A stretch of DNA of 64,000 bases, from NCBI RefSeq assembly GCF_010078235.1, contig NZ_JAABOS010000006.1, forward strand, positions 186,001 through 250,000. The letters run 5' to 3'. Source of the DNA: Cognatundibacterium crateris (GTDB taxonomy: Bacteria > Pseudomonadota > Gammaproteobacteria > Burkholderiales > Burkholderiaceae_D). Positions 9,320 through 19,923 of this stretch are shown here, piece after piece. The stretch's first letter is position 1, and every line of letters starts with the position of its first letter. The position numbers were made by a program, and so were the translations under genes. The notes under the pieces were generated by a model. That model was not told the origin of the DNA. It saw only the letters and a program-made list of their open reading frames with translations, and did no database searches.

Positions 9320-11563
9320 ATGCCTACTCAGCATAAGCATACCGGTCAGTCAGTGGGCGTCAACGCGCCTGCCGGTGAGTTGCTGCGCGCCTTAATCCCA
9401 ATTGCGACGCATTTGGTCGGGGCGCAAATTGAGGCAATGTCGGTGCGCTTATCGGCTGCTTTTCTGGCTATGTCTGAAACCAGCCAGGATTCGCGCGAAG
9501 CCAATCTGAGTTTTCATGCCGGACAGCTGCTGAAAAAAAATGCCTATGCTTTTTATTATCTGGTTGCAGCTGATATAGAGAAAGCCCTGCGTGCAGATAT
9601 CGACCAGCTGTTGTCGCCACAGCGTGTGGCGCAACCAGAAAAGAAGCTCGTGATGGAGCCCGATCTGAGTCTGGTGTCTTACGAAGAAATGGATAAAAAA
9701 CTGGCGCTGAGTCGCGCCAGTCGCAGCATAGAGCTTGATAACGCAGAGCAGTACACAGCGCTGAATATGCGCATCGCGCACCTGATGCAAAAAGAAGCCT
9801 TAAGCATAGCGCAAAACCCCTTCCGGCCAGAATTATTGCTGACCACACTGCATCAGGCCTGGTGTCAGTTTGATCCCGAAACAGGAACGCATGAACTGGT
9901 GCTGTCTTTACTGAGCCCCGATATCCTGTTTGATCTGGAACCGATACTGGCAGAGCTAAATCAGGCACTGGTCGCGAAAGGTGTGTTACCTGACTTGCAG
10001 GAATCGTACCGCATTCGCCGCCAGCTTCAGAAAAAGCTGGAAGAGCAAAATGAGCTGGGTGCAGCCACCGCCACCGAAGAAAAATTACGCCAGTACTTTG
10101 CACAAGGTGGCGCGCAGCATAGTGCCCAGACCGACAGGACACACCATGGACTGACGGGCAGTGGCCCTGCTGGCTCTGGTGTCTCAGGAAGCTCTTTGCA
10201 GCAGTTATCTGACTTTCAGAAAAGTCTGCAATTCCGTCAACTGATGTCGGAGGCCAAAGACGTACTGCGTTTGTCGCAGATGCGTGAACAGGCACCGGAA
10301 ATGTTTGCAACCGGCGTGGAAAAACAGACGCTGGATTTGCTGTCTCAGGTGTTCGACAATGTTTTCCGTAATCAGGCCATCCCGGCACAGGTGAAAGAAC
10401 TGATCTCTGTGCTGCAGATCCCGGTGCTGAAAGCGGCGATGATCGATAAAGAGTTTTTCTTTAACGAGCACCATCCGGCACGGCGCCTGATTGACCTGCT
10501 GTCGCGCTACAGTCCTGCGGTCAATTCTCAGCAGGCACAGCAAGATCCCCTGTTCCAGACTATGCAGCGCAATGTGCAGCGCGTCAGTGATGAATTCGAT
10601 CAGGAAGTAGCGCTGTTCGAAGAAGTTGTGAATGATCTGGAAGCATTCATTGCGAAAGAAGAGCAGGCCAGTGTGCAGGCCCTGCAGGCACCGATACAAA
10701 CTGCGCTGCGCAAAGAGAAAATCAAGCAGGCCAGCATGACTGCGACCCAAACCGTGGCGGTACGCGTTGGTACTGGCGAAGTGGTGGCTTTTGTGGAAAC
10801 CTTCCTGGAAAACCGCTGGATTAAGGTCCTGACCTTGGCTTACAGCGTGAAAGAAGAAAAACCCCAGGCTGTGGAAGATGCGATCCGTACCATGGATGAT
10901 CTGATCTGGAGCGTCAAACCCAAGATCACACTGCAAGACAGACAAGAGCTGCTCAACCGCTTGCCAGCGATATTGGCGCGCCTGAATAAATGGCTGAGTC
11001 TGATTAAATGGGATGATGCTGACCGCGTACGCTTTTTCGCGGAGCTGGCGGAATGCCATGCTTCCATCGTACGTGCGCCGCTGGAATTGTCACCCGATAA
11101 GCAGCTGGAAATTGCGGTCGAAGCGGCACAGCATGCAGCTGAGCGCAGACTGGAAATACGCGCCGAGGCGGAGAAGAAAGCACAGCAACAGGCCGAGCAG
11201 GAAGCCGCAGCGGATGATGATCCGGCCATACAGTTGGTCGAAGGTCTGGAGCGCGGTGTCTGGCTGGAGTTGCAGAAGCCAGATGGTGAGCCGGTTAAGG
11301 TCAGACTGGCCTGGGTCAGCCCTATGCGCAGCTTGTTTATTTTTACATCCAGTCAGAAAGAGCAGAGTTTTTCCATACCAGTCAAACAACTGCAACAGGC
11401 TTTCCGCGAACAGAAAGCCCGCTTACTGGAACTCGATAAAGTGGTAGACCGCGCCTTGATAGAAGCCCTGGGCAGCTTGCACCCTGACGATGTGACGCCT
11501 TCAGCAGAGCCAGGTGCCCCGATAACTGATACTGATGCCCGCGTATCAGTCACCCCTGACTGA
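9320..11563 (+). CDS. DUF1631 family protein
   Basis: A 747-residue soluble, helical, glutamine- and glutamate-rich protein of the DUF1631 family of beta- and gammaproteobacteria. Function unknown. Seen here: no signal peptide or membrane segment; a low-complexity Gly/Ser linker near residue 285 (SGPAGSGVSGSS); a coiled-coil-prone Ala/Glu/Gln stretch at about 590-640 (AEKKAQQQAEQEAA); and a compact C-terminal module (GVWLELQKPDGEPVKVRLAW...FIFTSSQKEQSFSIPV) with the look of a small PilZ-like beta barrel. The resemblance to PilZ, and so to c-di-GMP binding, is inference only; the RxxxR and DxSxxG motifs are not evident. Confidence 0.8.
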   Translation: MPTQHKHTGQSVGVNAPAGELLRALIPIATHLVGAQIEAMSVRLSAAFLAMSETSQDSREANLSFHAGQLLKKNAYAFYYLVAADIEKALRADIDQLLSPQRVAQPEKKLVMEPDLSLVSYEEMDKKLALSRASRSIELDNAEQYTALNMRIAHLMQKEALSIAQNPFRPELLLTTLHQAWCQFDPETGTHELVLSLLSPDILFDLEPILAELNQALVAKGVLPDLQESYRIRRQLQKKLEEQNELGAATATEEKLRQYFAQGGAQHSAQTDRTHHGLTGSGPAGSGVSGSSLQQLSDFQKSLQFRQLMSEAKDVLRLSQMREQAPEMFATGVEKQTLDLLSQVFDNVFRNQAIPAQVKELISVLQIPVLKAAMIDKEFFFNEHHPARRLIDLLSRYSPAVNSQQAQQDPLFQTMQRNVQRVSDEFDQEVALFEEVVNDLEAFIAKEEQASVQALQAPIQTALRKEKIKQASMTATQTVAVRVGTGEVVAFVETFLENRWIKVLTLAYSVKEEKPQAVEDAIRTMDDLIWSVKPKITLQDRQELLNRLPAILARLNKWLSLIKWDDADRVRFFAELAECHASIVRAPLELSPDKQLEIAVEAAQHAAERRLEIRAEAEKKAQQQAEQEAAADDDPAIQLVEGLERGVWLELQKPDGEPVKVRLAWVSPMRSLFIFTSSQKEQSFSIPVKQLQQAFREQKARLLELDKVVDRALIEALGSLHPDDVTPSAEPGAPITDTDARVSVTPD

Positions 11564-11661
11564 ACTGGTTTCTTTAGTACTAATCCACTCAAAACCGCAT
11601 CAGCAGACTAGCTGAAATGCTGCTTCAGATATTGCTCTGAGCAGCCTGCGGCGCGTGCTGC

Positions 11662-12612
11662 TCACTGCTCTTCATACGCTGGCAGCCGCATTTGTTCCTG
11701 TGTACTGAAATAACGATTCCTCAACGCGGATATTGACTGCGATAACTGCACCTCATTCAGTCCCATATTGAGCAAACTGCGGCGCTCATTCAGGTAACGT
11801 TGTATCCGCGATGTCCAGTCTGCTTCTTCTCTATCTACTTGTGCCAGCCGGTTTGCTGCATCCGGACTGATGGCGGCGGCGCGCATGCGATATACGTCAT
11901 CTTCACTGGCACCCTGGTTGCGCATGGCGTTTGCCTGTTCTTCCAGCCGTATCACTTGTAGTGGTGCGTTTTTCGCTTCTTTCAGATCTGCTGGTAAGTT
12001 CTCATCCAACGTGCGCAAACGCGTCTGCTTTTCAGCTTCCGTCAGTGCGCGGTTGTTCGCTATCTCCAGCCGCGCAATTGCATCCAGATCATACGCATCA
12101 TCAAAGCCAAACATGGCCTGACTTTCTTTGGCGCTGAAATACTGTAGCCGCAGATTTTGCATCGCCTGCCAGCGTGTACGCATAGCGGTCGCCATCATGG
12201 TGGCAGACTGAACTTGCTGTCCCAGCTGTTTTTCACTGTCGAATAAGGCTGTTTTATATTGCAGATAGCGTGCCAGCAACGCCTTGGCTTGTGCCGCAGC
12301 ATGTGGACGCAAGCGCTGGTCCAGCACTTTTTCGATTTCCTTGCGGATTTCAGCCAGCGATTTTTCTCCGGTGGCGGCCAGATAGTAATCAAACATTAAA
12401 CGCAATTCGGCATTGACCACCAGCTCGCCTTGCGCTTCTTCGAGCTTGCCATCGGTCTGCGTGCCCTCCATGGAGCGTACAAAAGACAAGTGCGTATCTG
12501 GCGCTGTTAGCTGAGCCCTGTCCTGCTGCTCAGTGAGTTTAGTGTTCCAGAAAGTGAAAAAAGCGGCGCTGCCTAACGCCGCTAAACCCAGAGTCCAGGT
12601 AAGTGTTTTCAT
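11662..12612 (-). CDS. lifO: Lipase secretion chaperone (foldase)
   Basis: Membrane-anchored periplasmic steric foldase for the lipase encoded just upstream. The 316-residue protein has one N-terminal membrane segment (residues 5-22, WTLGLAALGSAAFFTF), a variable linker, and the Lif motif RLMFDYYLAATGE beginning at Arg71, which matches the RxxFDY(F/C)LSA signature with one change, Ser to Ala. The rest is helical and Gln/Ala rich, as in the helical arms that wrap the lipase. It starts 28 bases after the lipase stop, so the pair is an operon. Confidence 0.93.
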   Translation of the reverse strand: MKTLTWTLGLAALGSAAFFTFWNTKLTEQQDRAQLTAPDTHLSFVRSMEGTQTDGKLEEAQGELVVNAELRLMFDYYLAATGEKSLAEIRKEIEKVLDQRLRPHAAAQAKALLARYLQYKTALFDSEKQLGQQVQSATMMATAMRTRWQAMQNLRLQYFSAKESQAMFGFDDAYDLDAIARLEIANNRALTEAEKQTRLRTLDENLPADLKEAKNAPLQVIRLEEQANAMRNQGASEDDVYRMRAAAISPDAANRLAQVDREEADWTSRIQRYLNERRSLLNMGLNEVQLSQSISALRNRYFSTQEQMRLPAYEEQ

Positions 12613-12640
12613 GCTGCCGGCTCCGTCAGAGTGGTTTAGG

Positions 12641-14259
<1,619 letters not shown>

Positions 14260-15360
14260 ATGTCCGATCTGGCTTCTTTGTCTACATTAGCGCGTTCTGA
14301 CGCGCAACTTCCGGTACACGTCTATTTTGATGAGACGCTTTTGCAGCGTGAAATCAAGGATTTGTTCCAGGCAGGTCCTCGCTACGTGGGCCACGAACTG
14401 ATGGTTCCTAACGTAGGTGACTTTGCTACTTTACAGTCTGAAAATGAAGGCCGCATGCTGGTGCGTAATGCACAGGGCATAGAGCTGATGTCGAATGTCT
14501 GCCGTCACCGTCAGGCATTGATGTTCAATGGGCGCGGCAATACGAATAATATCGTCTGTCCTTTACATCGCTGGACCTATGATCTCAAGGGTGAGCTGAT
14601 CGGTGCGCCGCACTTTTCAGACACGCCTTGTATGAATCTGAAACGCACGCCTTTACAGAACTGGAATGGTTTGCTGTTCGAGCAAAATGGTTACAACGTG
14701 ATGGAGCGCATGGCGCAACTGAGTGTGACCAAGGATCTCGATTTCAGCGGCTATATGCTGGATCACGTGGAAGTGCATGAATGTGATTACAACTGGAAAA
14801 CCTTTATCGAGGTCTATCTGGAAGATTATCACGTCGAGCCTTTCCATCCCGGCCTGGGCAGTTTCGTCTCTTGCGATGATTTGCGGTGGGAGTTCGGTGA
14901 AGATTACAGCGTACAAACCGTAGGCGTGAACAGTGGTTTGCTCAAATCCGGCTCACCGGTGTATCGCCAGTGGCAAGAGCAATTGCTGAAGTTCCGCAAT
15001 GGTGAAGCACCGAAATACGGGGCGATCTGGCTCACGCTGTATCCGAATATCATGGTCGAATGGTATCCGCATGTGCTGGTGGTTTCCACGCTGTGGCCAA
15101 CCGCGACCGGTAAAACCCGCAATGTGGTGGAGTTTTACTATCCTGAGGAAATCGTCTTGTTCGAACGCGATTTCATCGCAGCAGAACGCGCCGCGTATAT
15201 GGAGACCTGCATAGAAGACGATGAAATCGGCATGCGCATGGATGCTGGCCGTAAGATCCTGCTGGAACGCGGAGAAAATGAAGTTGGACCCTATCAGTCA
15301 CCGATGGAAGATGGCATGCAGCATTTCCATGAATGGTATCGTCGTAATATGACATTCTGA
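14260..15360 (+). CDS. Rieske aromatic-ring-hydroxylating oxygenase, alpha subunit
   Basis: Oxygenase component with a Rieske [2Fe-2S] cluster and a mononuclear iron site. Start 14260 follows an unusually G-rich ribosome site (TTGGGGGGTGGGG); the open frame runs up to 14065 but that part has no family likeness and passes the -10 box. The protein is 366 residues. Cluster ligands: Cys81/His83 and Cys100/His103. Mononuclear iron: His191 and His196 in EDYHVEPFHPG. No beta subunit, ferredoxin or reductase gene lies nearby, so electron donor and substrate are unknown. A terminator follows at 15396-15430. Confidence 0.9.
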   Translation: MSDLASLSTLARSDAQLPVHVYFDETLLQREIKDLFQAGPRYVGHELMVPNVGDFATLQSENEGRMLVRNAQGIELMSNVCRHRQALMFNGRGNTNNIVCPLHRWTYDLKGELIGAPHFSDTPCMNLKRTPLQNWNGLLFEQNGYNVMERMAQLSVTKDLDFSGYMLDHVEVHECDYNWKTFIEVYLEDYHVEPFHPGLGSFVSCDDLRWEFGEDYSVQTVGVNSGLLKSGSPVYRQWQEQLLKFRNGEAPKYGAIWLTLYPNIMVEWYPHVLVVSTLWPTATGKTRNVVEFYYPEEIVLFERDFIAAERAAYMETCIEDDEIGMRMDAGRKILLERGENEVGPYQSPMEDGMQHFHEWYRRNMTF

Positions 15361-15395
15361 TTCCGCATTGTGTTGTCGTATGCGATCAAACATTG

Positions 15396-15430
15396 AAGAG
15401 GCGCTGGCATTTGCTATGCGCCTCTTTTTT
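15396..15430 (+). terminator. Terminator after the Rieske gene
   Basis: AAGAGGCGC (15396-15404) pairs with GCGCCTCTT (15418-15426), followed by a T run to 15430. Confidence 0.88.
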
Positions 15431-15538
15431 CATCCTGACGCAAACGTTTGTGGCGACTGCCTGTCGCGATAATGTTGCCTGAATTTGTTTTATGCCTCGG
15501 TGAAGCACAGCTTGCCTGAGGCGAGCGGAGAAATAGAA

Positions 15539-16447
15539 ATGCAATCTTTATGGATGCTGGTCGCCAGTCTGTTGTTTTCACTGATGGGCGTCTGCGTCAA
15601 ACTCGCTTCTGATCACTATGCAACCGCAGAAATCGTGTCTTACCGCGGCCTGATCGGCAGCCTGCTGTTGTTGGCCTTGATACGGGTTCAGCGCGGCACT
15701 TTGCGTACGACCATGCCGGGCAGTCATTTATGGCGTGGTCTGGTCGGTGTGGCAGCGCTGTGGATGTGGTTTTACGCGATAGGCCGCTTGCCGCTGGCGA
15801 TGGCGGTTACGCTGAACTATATGTCCGCCGTCTGGATCGCTGCCTTTTTGTTCTTGCGTGCCTGGCGCTTGCGTGAACAGCAGCTGGACTGGCGTCTGGT
15901 GGCGGCGATACTGCTGGGTTTTGGCGGTGTCATTTTGCTGCTCAGACCAACGATACATGCCGATCAGTGGCTGGGTGGCGTGATTGCGCTGGTGTCCGGC
16001 ATGCTGGCAGCTCTGGCCTATCTGCAAGTCAGGCAAATGGGCGTGGCTGGTGAGCCGGAATACCGCGTGGTGTTTTATTTTTCGCTGACCTGTGCAGTCG
16101 CCGGTTTTCTGGGCGTTAGCCTGAGCGCGTTAGCTGGCGGTACAGGCTGGCATGCACATACGGGTCAGGGTGCTTTGCTGCTGCTGGCAATCGGCATTAC
16201 GGCGGCACTGGCACAAATGGCGATGACGCGCGCCTACCGGCTTGGTAATACTTTACTGACTGCGAATCTGCAGTATCTGGGCATCGTCTTTTCCAGTATC
16301 TGGGATGTACTGATCTGGCATGACAGCCTGTCCTGGCTCAGCTGGGCCGGTATCGTCGTGATACTGTGCAGCGGTTGTCTGGCCAGTTTTTACAATGCGC
16401 GCAATAGTCCTGCTAAAGTAGCGCCTGATCCGATTGCGACTGAGTAG
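15539..16447 (+). CDS. EamA/DMT-family transporter
   Basis: Inner-membrane drug/metabolite transporter, probably an exporter of a small metabolite. About ten hydrophobic segments in 302 residues, two EamA repeats, opening MQSLWMLVASLLFSLMGVCVKL and the first repeat containing ETVSYRG-like EIVSYRGLIGS. ATG 15539 is preferred over TTG 15485 because GGAG lies about 8 bases before it and the first membrane helix then starts at once. Substrate unknown. It lies between a Rieske oxygenase and a sulfurtransferase in the same orientation, but a terminator separates it from the former. Confidence 0.9.
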   Translation: MQSLWMLVASLLFSLMGVCVKLASDHYATAEIVSYRGLIGSLLLLALIRVQRGTLRTTMPGSHLWRGLVGVAALWMWFYAIGRLPLAMAVTLNYMSAVWIAAFLFLRAWRLREQQLDWRLVAAILLGFGGVILLLRPTIHADQWLGGVIALVSGMLAALAYLQVRQMGVAGEPEYRVVFYFSLTCAVAGFLGVSLSALAGGTGWHAHTGQGALLLLAIGITAALAQMAMTRAYRLGNTLLTANLQYLGIVFSSIWDVLIWHDSLSWLSWAGIVVILCSGCLASFYNARNSPAKVAPDPIATE

Positions 16448-16501
16448 GCCAGCAGGCCGCTCGTCTGCATCATGTCTTGATTCTTCATCTAAGGGGAAAC
16501 G

Positions 16502-17356
16502 ATGTACACCAGCTTAATCCGTGCCGGCCAACTGGCCGCTTTGATTGACTCTGCAGCACAGGGACATACCGTGATTCTGGATTGCCGCCATGACTTGACT
16601 GATACCGATGCCGGCACCCGCGCATTTGCAGCCGGACATTTGCCCGGTGCGCAGTTTGTGCATCTTGATCAGGTGTTATCTGCTGCTAAAACCGGTGCTG
16701 ATAGCGTATTCCGTGGCCGTCATCCTTTACCCGATGCAGAAGACTTTGCCGCCAGCCTGCGTCAGCTGGGCGTCAATGCGGATACTCAAGTGGTGGCGGT
16801 AGATGCCCATGGCGGCATGTTTGCGGCACGTTTGTGGTGGATGCTGCGCTGGATAGGCCATGCTGCAGTCGCTGTGCTGGATGGTGGTATACCGGCCTGG
16901 CAGGCAGCGGGTTATGCACTCAGCACTGAGCAAGTAAGCCGTGCGGCGGGCAATATCCAGGTACAGTCCAGTCTGGTCACCCAGGTCAGCGTGGCGCAGG
17001 TGCTAGCCAATCTGGAGAGTGCAGAACGCATCGTGATCGACGCGCGTGCGCCGGATCGCTTCCGCGGTGAAAATGAAACCATGGACCCGGTAGGCGGCCA
17101 TATTCCGGGCGCGAAAAACCGCTTCTTCAAAGATAATCTGCAAGCCGACGGCAGCTTCAAACCCGCCGCACAATTAAGCCAGGAATGGGCGCAACTGATC
17201 AGTGATCCGGCCCGCGCCATCATGCAATGCGGTTCAGGCGTGACTGCCTGCCATAATCTGCTGGCACTGGAAGTCGCTGGCCTGCGTGGTGCGGCTTTGT
17301 ATCCGGGCTCCTGGAGCGAATGGTGCGCCGATCCTGCGCGTCCGGTTGAACGTTAA
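16502..17356 (+). CDS. sseA: Sulfurtransferase (3-mercaptopyruvate/thiosulfate type, SseA-like)
   Basis: Two-domain rhodanese enzyme that moves sulfane sulfur to a thiophile such as cyanide or thioredoxin. The 284-residue protein has an inactive N-terminal rhodanese domain (ILDCRHDLTDTDAG..GHLPGAQFVHLD) and a catalytic C-terminal domain with Cys243 in CGSGVTACHN, the loop seen in SseA-type mercaptopyruvate sulfurtransferases. FRGRHPLPDAEDFA is a family signature. AAGGGGAAACG precedes the ATG at 16502. The choice between mercaptopyruvate and thiosulfate as donor rests on the CGSGVTA loop. Confidence 0.92.
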   Translation: MYTSLIRAGQLAALIDSAAQGHTVILDCRHDLTDTDAGTRAFAAGHLPGAQFVHLDQVLSAAKTGADSVFRGRHPLPDAEDFAASLRQLGVNADTQVVAVDAHGGMFAARLWWMLRWIGHAAVAVLDGGIPAWQAAGYALSTEQVSRAAGNIQVQSSLVTQVSVAQVLANLESAERIVIDARAPDRFRGENETMDPVGGHIPGAKNRFFKDNLQADGSFKPAAQLSQEWAQLISDPARAIMQCGSGVTACHNLLALEVAGLRGAALYPGSWSEWCADPARPVER

Positions 17357-17378
17357 TACTGCATGTAGTCTGTGTACG

Positions 17379-17414
17379 AAAAAAAAGCACTGTTGAGACA
17401 CAGTGCTTTTTTAT
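17379..17414. terminator. Bidirectional terminator between sulfurtransferase and ZIP genes
   Basis: AAAGCACTGT-TGAGAC-ACAGTGCTTT stem with A8 before and T6 after. It serves both convergent genes. Confidence 0.9.
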
Positions 17415-17433
17415 GGAGAGCTGCATCGCTCCT

Positions 17434-18231
17434 TTAATGATGCCTCGTCACCAGCAAGACCAGCACGATGCCCAGCGTGACCAGCAAGACCTGTGGCACG
17501 GTTTCTTTGAATGTGGCGCGGCGCTGCATTTGCGGCATCAGGTCGCTGACGGCGATATAAATAAATCCCGAAGAAGCCAGTACCAGTACATAGGGCAGCA
17601 AGTCGGCCGCCTGCTCCAGTAAAAAAAAACCCGATACACCACCGACCACGCCCATCATGCTGGTCATCAGATTGTACAGATAGGCGCGGGTGCGGCTGAA
17701 ACCGGCATTCAGCAAAACGATAAAGTCACCGATTTCCTGCGGAATTTCATGCGCGATAATCGCGAATGCTGTCACGATACCGAGTTCAGGATTAGCCAGA
17801 AAAGCCGCCGCGATCAGGATGCCGTCGGTGAAGTTATGCATGCCATTGCCGACCAAAATCATCCAGCCGGATTTGCCTGCTTCATGCGCATCATGCCCAT
17901 GTTCGTGATGGTGACCATCGCCTTCATGATGATGCGAGTGGCGCAAAATGGCCGCCTTCTCCAGCAGGAAAAACGCCAGCAAACCGGCCAGCAGACAGGC
18001 GAACAGCGTGCGTGGATCAGCCTTGGATTCGAAGGCTTCCGGCAGCGCATGCAGCAAAGAGGTGGACAGCATAATACCGACCGACAGGCTGACCAGTTTT
18101 TCCACCATTTTCGACAACAGGGAGAACGAGAAAATCGCAGCGGCAGATATGCTCAGCACCCCTGCTAAGGCTGTGGTGAAGAGGATGGATAACAGGGTGG
18201 AGTGAATTTTGAACCTCGGGGGAATTTGCAA
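17434..18231 (-). CDS. ZIP-family metal transporter
   Basis: Inner-membrane divalent metal (zinc or iron) importer of the ZIP family. Eight hydrophobic segments, a His-rich cytosolic loop (HSHHHEGDGHHHEHGHD) between TM3 and TM4, and the metal-path motifs HNFTDG in TM4 and AHEIPQEIGD in TM5; the usual HExPHE has Gln in place of the second His. About 265 residues. No ATG fits: the frame opens after a stop and the first usable codon is TTG at 18231, inside a 23-bp palindrome. The start is therefore uncertain. Confidence 0.9.
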   Translation of the reverse strand: MQIPPRFKIHSTLLSILFTTALAGVLSISAAAIFSFSLLSKMVEKLVSLSVGIMLSTSLLHALPEAFESKADPRTLFACLLAGLLAFFLLEKAAILRHSHHHEGDGHHHEHGHDAHEAGKSGWMILVGNGMHNFTDGILIAAAFLANPELGIVTAFAIIAHEIPQEIGDFIVLLNAGFSRTRAYLYNLMTSMMGVVGGVSGFFLLEQAADLLPYVLVLASSGFIYIAVSDLMPQMQRRATFKETVPQVLLVTLGIVLVLLVTRHH

Positions 18232-18245
18232 CCAGGTTGCAAATT
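18223..18245. promoter_or_regulatory. 23-bp perfect palindrome over the ZIP start
   Basis: AATTTGCAACC and GGTTGCAAATT, 11-base arms around a single A. It covers the predicted TTG start of the ZIP gene. It could be the operator of a metal regulator or an mRNA hairpin that hides the start. It does not match the Zur consensus I know (TGTTATA-N-TATAACA). Confidence 0.6.
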
Positions 18246-18277
18246 AAAGCACAGACTGGCGAATTAAGCAAATCCAA

Positions 18278-18315
18278 GGCTGATGCAGACTGGCCGGAGC
18301 CGGCCTGCATCAGCC
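18278..18315 (-). terminator. Strong hairpin after the dienelactone hydrolase gene
   Basis: GGCTGATGCAG (18278-18288) pairs perfectly with CTGCATCAGCC (18305-18315), with an inner GC-rich stem. It is downstream of the hydrolase stop and upstream of the ZIP gene on the minus strand. The following U tract is weak, so efficiency is uncertain. Confidence 0.6.
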
Positions 18316-18368
18316 TCTTGGTGTGCAGGCAGCTGCACGCAGCGGCTCACAGAATGCGGCAATCCGGT

Positions 18369-19289
18369 TCAGCCCGCGCCGTTCGCCTTTAACCAGGCCA
18401 CGCAAGCTTTCCAGCCATCTTTGGCATCCGCTTCCACATAGCTGGGACGGTAATCGGCATGGAAGGCATGGCCGGAATTTTCATACACTTTGAATATGGA
18501 ATGGCTGCTGCCTTTGGCTAGCGCTGCTTCCATTTTGGCGATAGAGTCCAGGCTGATGCCGGTATCTTTAGCGCCATACAAACCCAGCACCGGTACCTTG
18601 AGCGCGGCTGCAATATCCACCGGATGCTGTGGCGACAGCGCGTTCGCTTCACCCACCAGACGGCCATACCAGGCTACCCCGGCTTTGATAGCAGGGTTAT
18701 GTGCTGCATACATCCAGGTGATGCGGCCACCCCAGCAAAAACCGGTGATGCCGACCCGCTTCAGATCGCCACCATGTTTATCAGCCCAGGCCAGCACCGC
18801 ATCCAGATCGCGCATCACCTGCGCATCGGGAACTTTGGCAATTACTTCTTTGATCAGCTCTGCCACGCTCGCATATTTGCTCGCATCACCCTGACGCACG
18901 AACAGGTCTGGTGCCAGCGCCAGATAGCCGAGTTGGGCAAAACGGCGCGCCACATCCGCGATATGTTCATGTACACCAAAGATTTCTGACACCACCAAAA
19001 TCACAGGCAGATTTTGTTTGCCCTCAGGCCGCACGCTATACACAGGCACTGCCTGGCCATCGACTTCTATCTGCAGTCTTTGCTCACTCAGACCAGTAGT
19101 TGGTGTGCGCAGCATGGTTTGGGCGCAGACCGGTAAGGCCGCTGCTGCAAAGCCCACGCCCAGCGCGCTTTGCAAAAACTGGCGTCGATTGCTTTCCTGC
19201 TGGCTGCTCGTTTTTTTCTGCGTGCCAGTGCTGTCTACGCTGGCGCCGGTCAGGCTGTTAAATTCTGCTCTGTCATTCTGATTATGCAT
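18369..19289 (-). CDS. Tat-exported dienelactone hydrolase family protein
   Basis: Alpha/beta hydrolase of the dienelactone hydrolase family, probably periplasmic. The 306-residue protein begins with a long N-region and a twin-arginine signal, RRQFLQSALGVGFAAAAL from Arg35, ending near VCAQ. Catalytic residues are Cys in GFCWGGR, Asp in GLYGAKDTGI and His in ENSGHAFHAD. Cys as nucleophile and the CWGG motif place it with DLH rather than with lipases. The true substrate is unknown; catechol-pathway genes are absent here. A strong hairpin follows it. Confidence 0.9.
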   Translation of the reverse strand: MHNQNDRAEFNSLTGASVDSTGTQKKTSSQQESNRRQFLQSALGVGFAAAALPVCAQTMLRTPTTGLSEQRLQIEVDGQAVPVYSVRPEGKQNLPVILVVSEIFGVHEHIADVARRFAQLGYLALAPDLFVRQGDASKYASVAELIKEVIAKVPDAQVMRDLDAVLAWADKHGGDLKRVGITGFCWGGRITWMYAAHNPAIKAGVAWYGRLVGEANALSPQHPVDIAAALKVPVLGLYGAKDTGISLDSIAKMEAALAKGSSHSIFKVYENSGHAFHADYRPSYVEADAKDGWKACVAWLKANGAG

Positions 19290-19520
19290 GCGGGTCTCCT
19301 GAATAAGGGCTGAAATAGAGGCGTGCTTACAGCGATACCGCGCGCTGCGATTAAGGCCGCGCAGTATCAGGCTGCATATTAGCGGTTTTCACATTGGCTG
19401 GCAGTGCAGTCAGCAAGTAGGTTCAATAAAATGAGCAAATTGCAAATTTTTACGTGCGGGCGTATATTGGCGAGACGCTCGCCCGGCACTGCCGCCCTCA
19501 ATCCTGCACCCGTATTGATC

Positions 19521-19871
19521 ATGCATACCAACCAGACTAAACCGCCACTGACAGACAGCGACATCGATCACCTGCTGGGCAAAGTAGCTCGCCAAAGCAG
19601 ACGCAAACAGATACTGACTCATAGTTTGCAGACGGCTGGAACATGGAGCAACTTATTCAACATATTGTGTGTGCCCTTATTGGGCGTAGGGATAAGCTTA
19701 CTGCCCGAGTTCTCAAAGCCTTCAGGCATGAATATGCTGATATTGGTAATAGGAAGTGTAGCGGCAGCGACTTTCTTTGCCCTCATCGGAGTGCAACGCA
19801 AATTGGATATCGCTATCGAGTTATTGCGGCTGCATGACGCCGAACTTGCTGAGGAAAAGGCTGACGATTGA
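19521..19871 (+). CDS. Small membrane protein of unknown function
   Basis: From ATG 19521 a 116-residue protein with a polar N-terminus (TDSDIDHLLGKVARQSRRKQ) and two hydrophobic segments, WSNLFNILCVPLLGVGISLL and MLILVIGSVAAATFFALIGV, then an acidic tail. No family recognised. The frame is open further upstream (ATG 19431, GTG/TTG before that) and no start has a good Shine-Dalgarno, so the N-terminus is uncertain. It lies 52 bases before another small membrane-protein gene and may be co-transcribed with it. Confidence 0.55.
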   Translation: MHTNQTKPPLTDSDIDHLLGKVARQSRRKQILTHSLQTAGTWSNLFNILCVPLLGVGISLLPEFSKPSGMNMLILVIGSVAAATFFALIGVQRKLDIAIELLRLHDAELAEEKADD

Positions 19872-19923
19872 GCTCTTGGCGATCTGGAATTAATTTGAAA
19901 AAAATTGGAGAAAGGACTAGACC

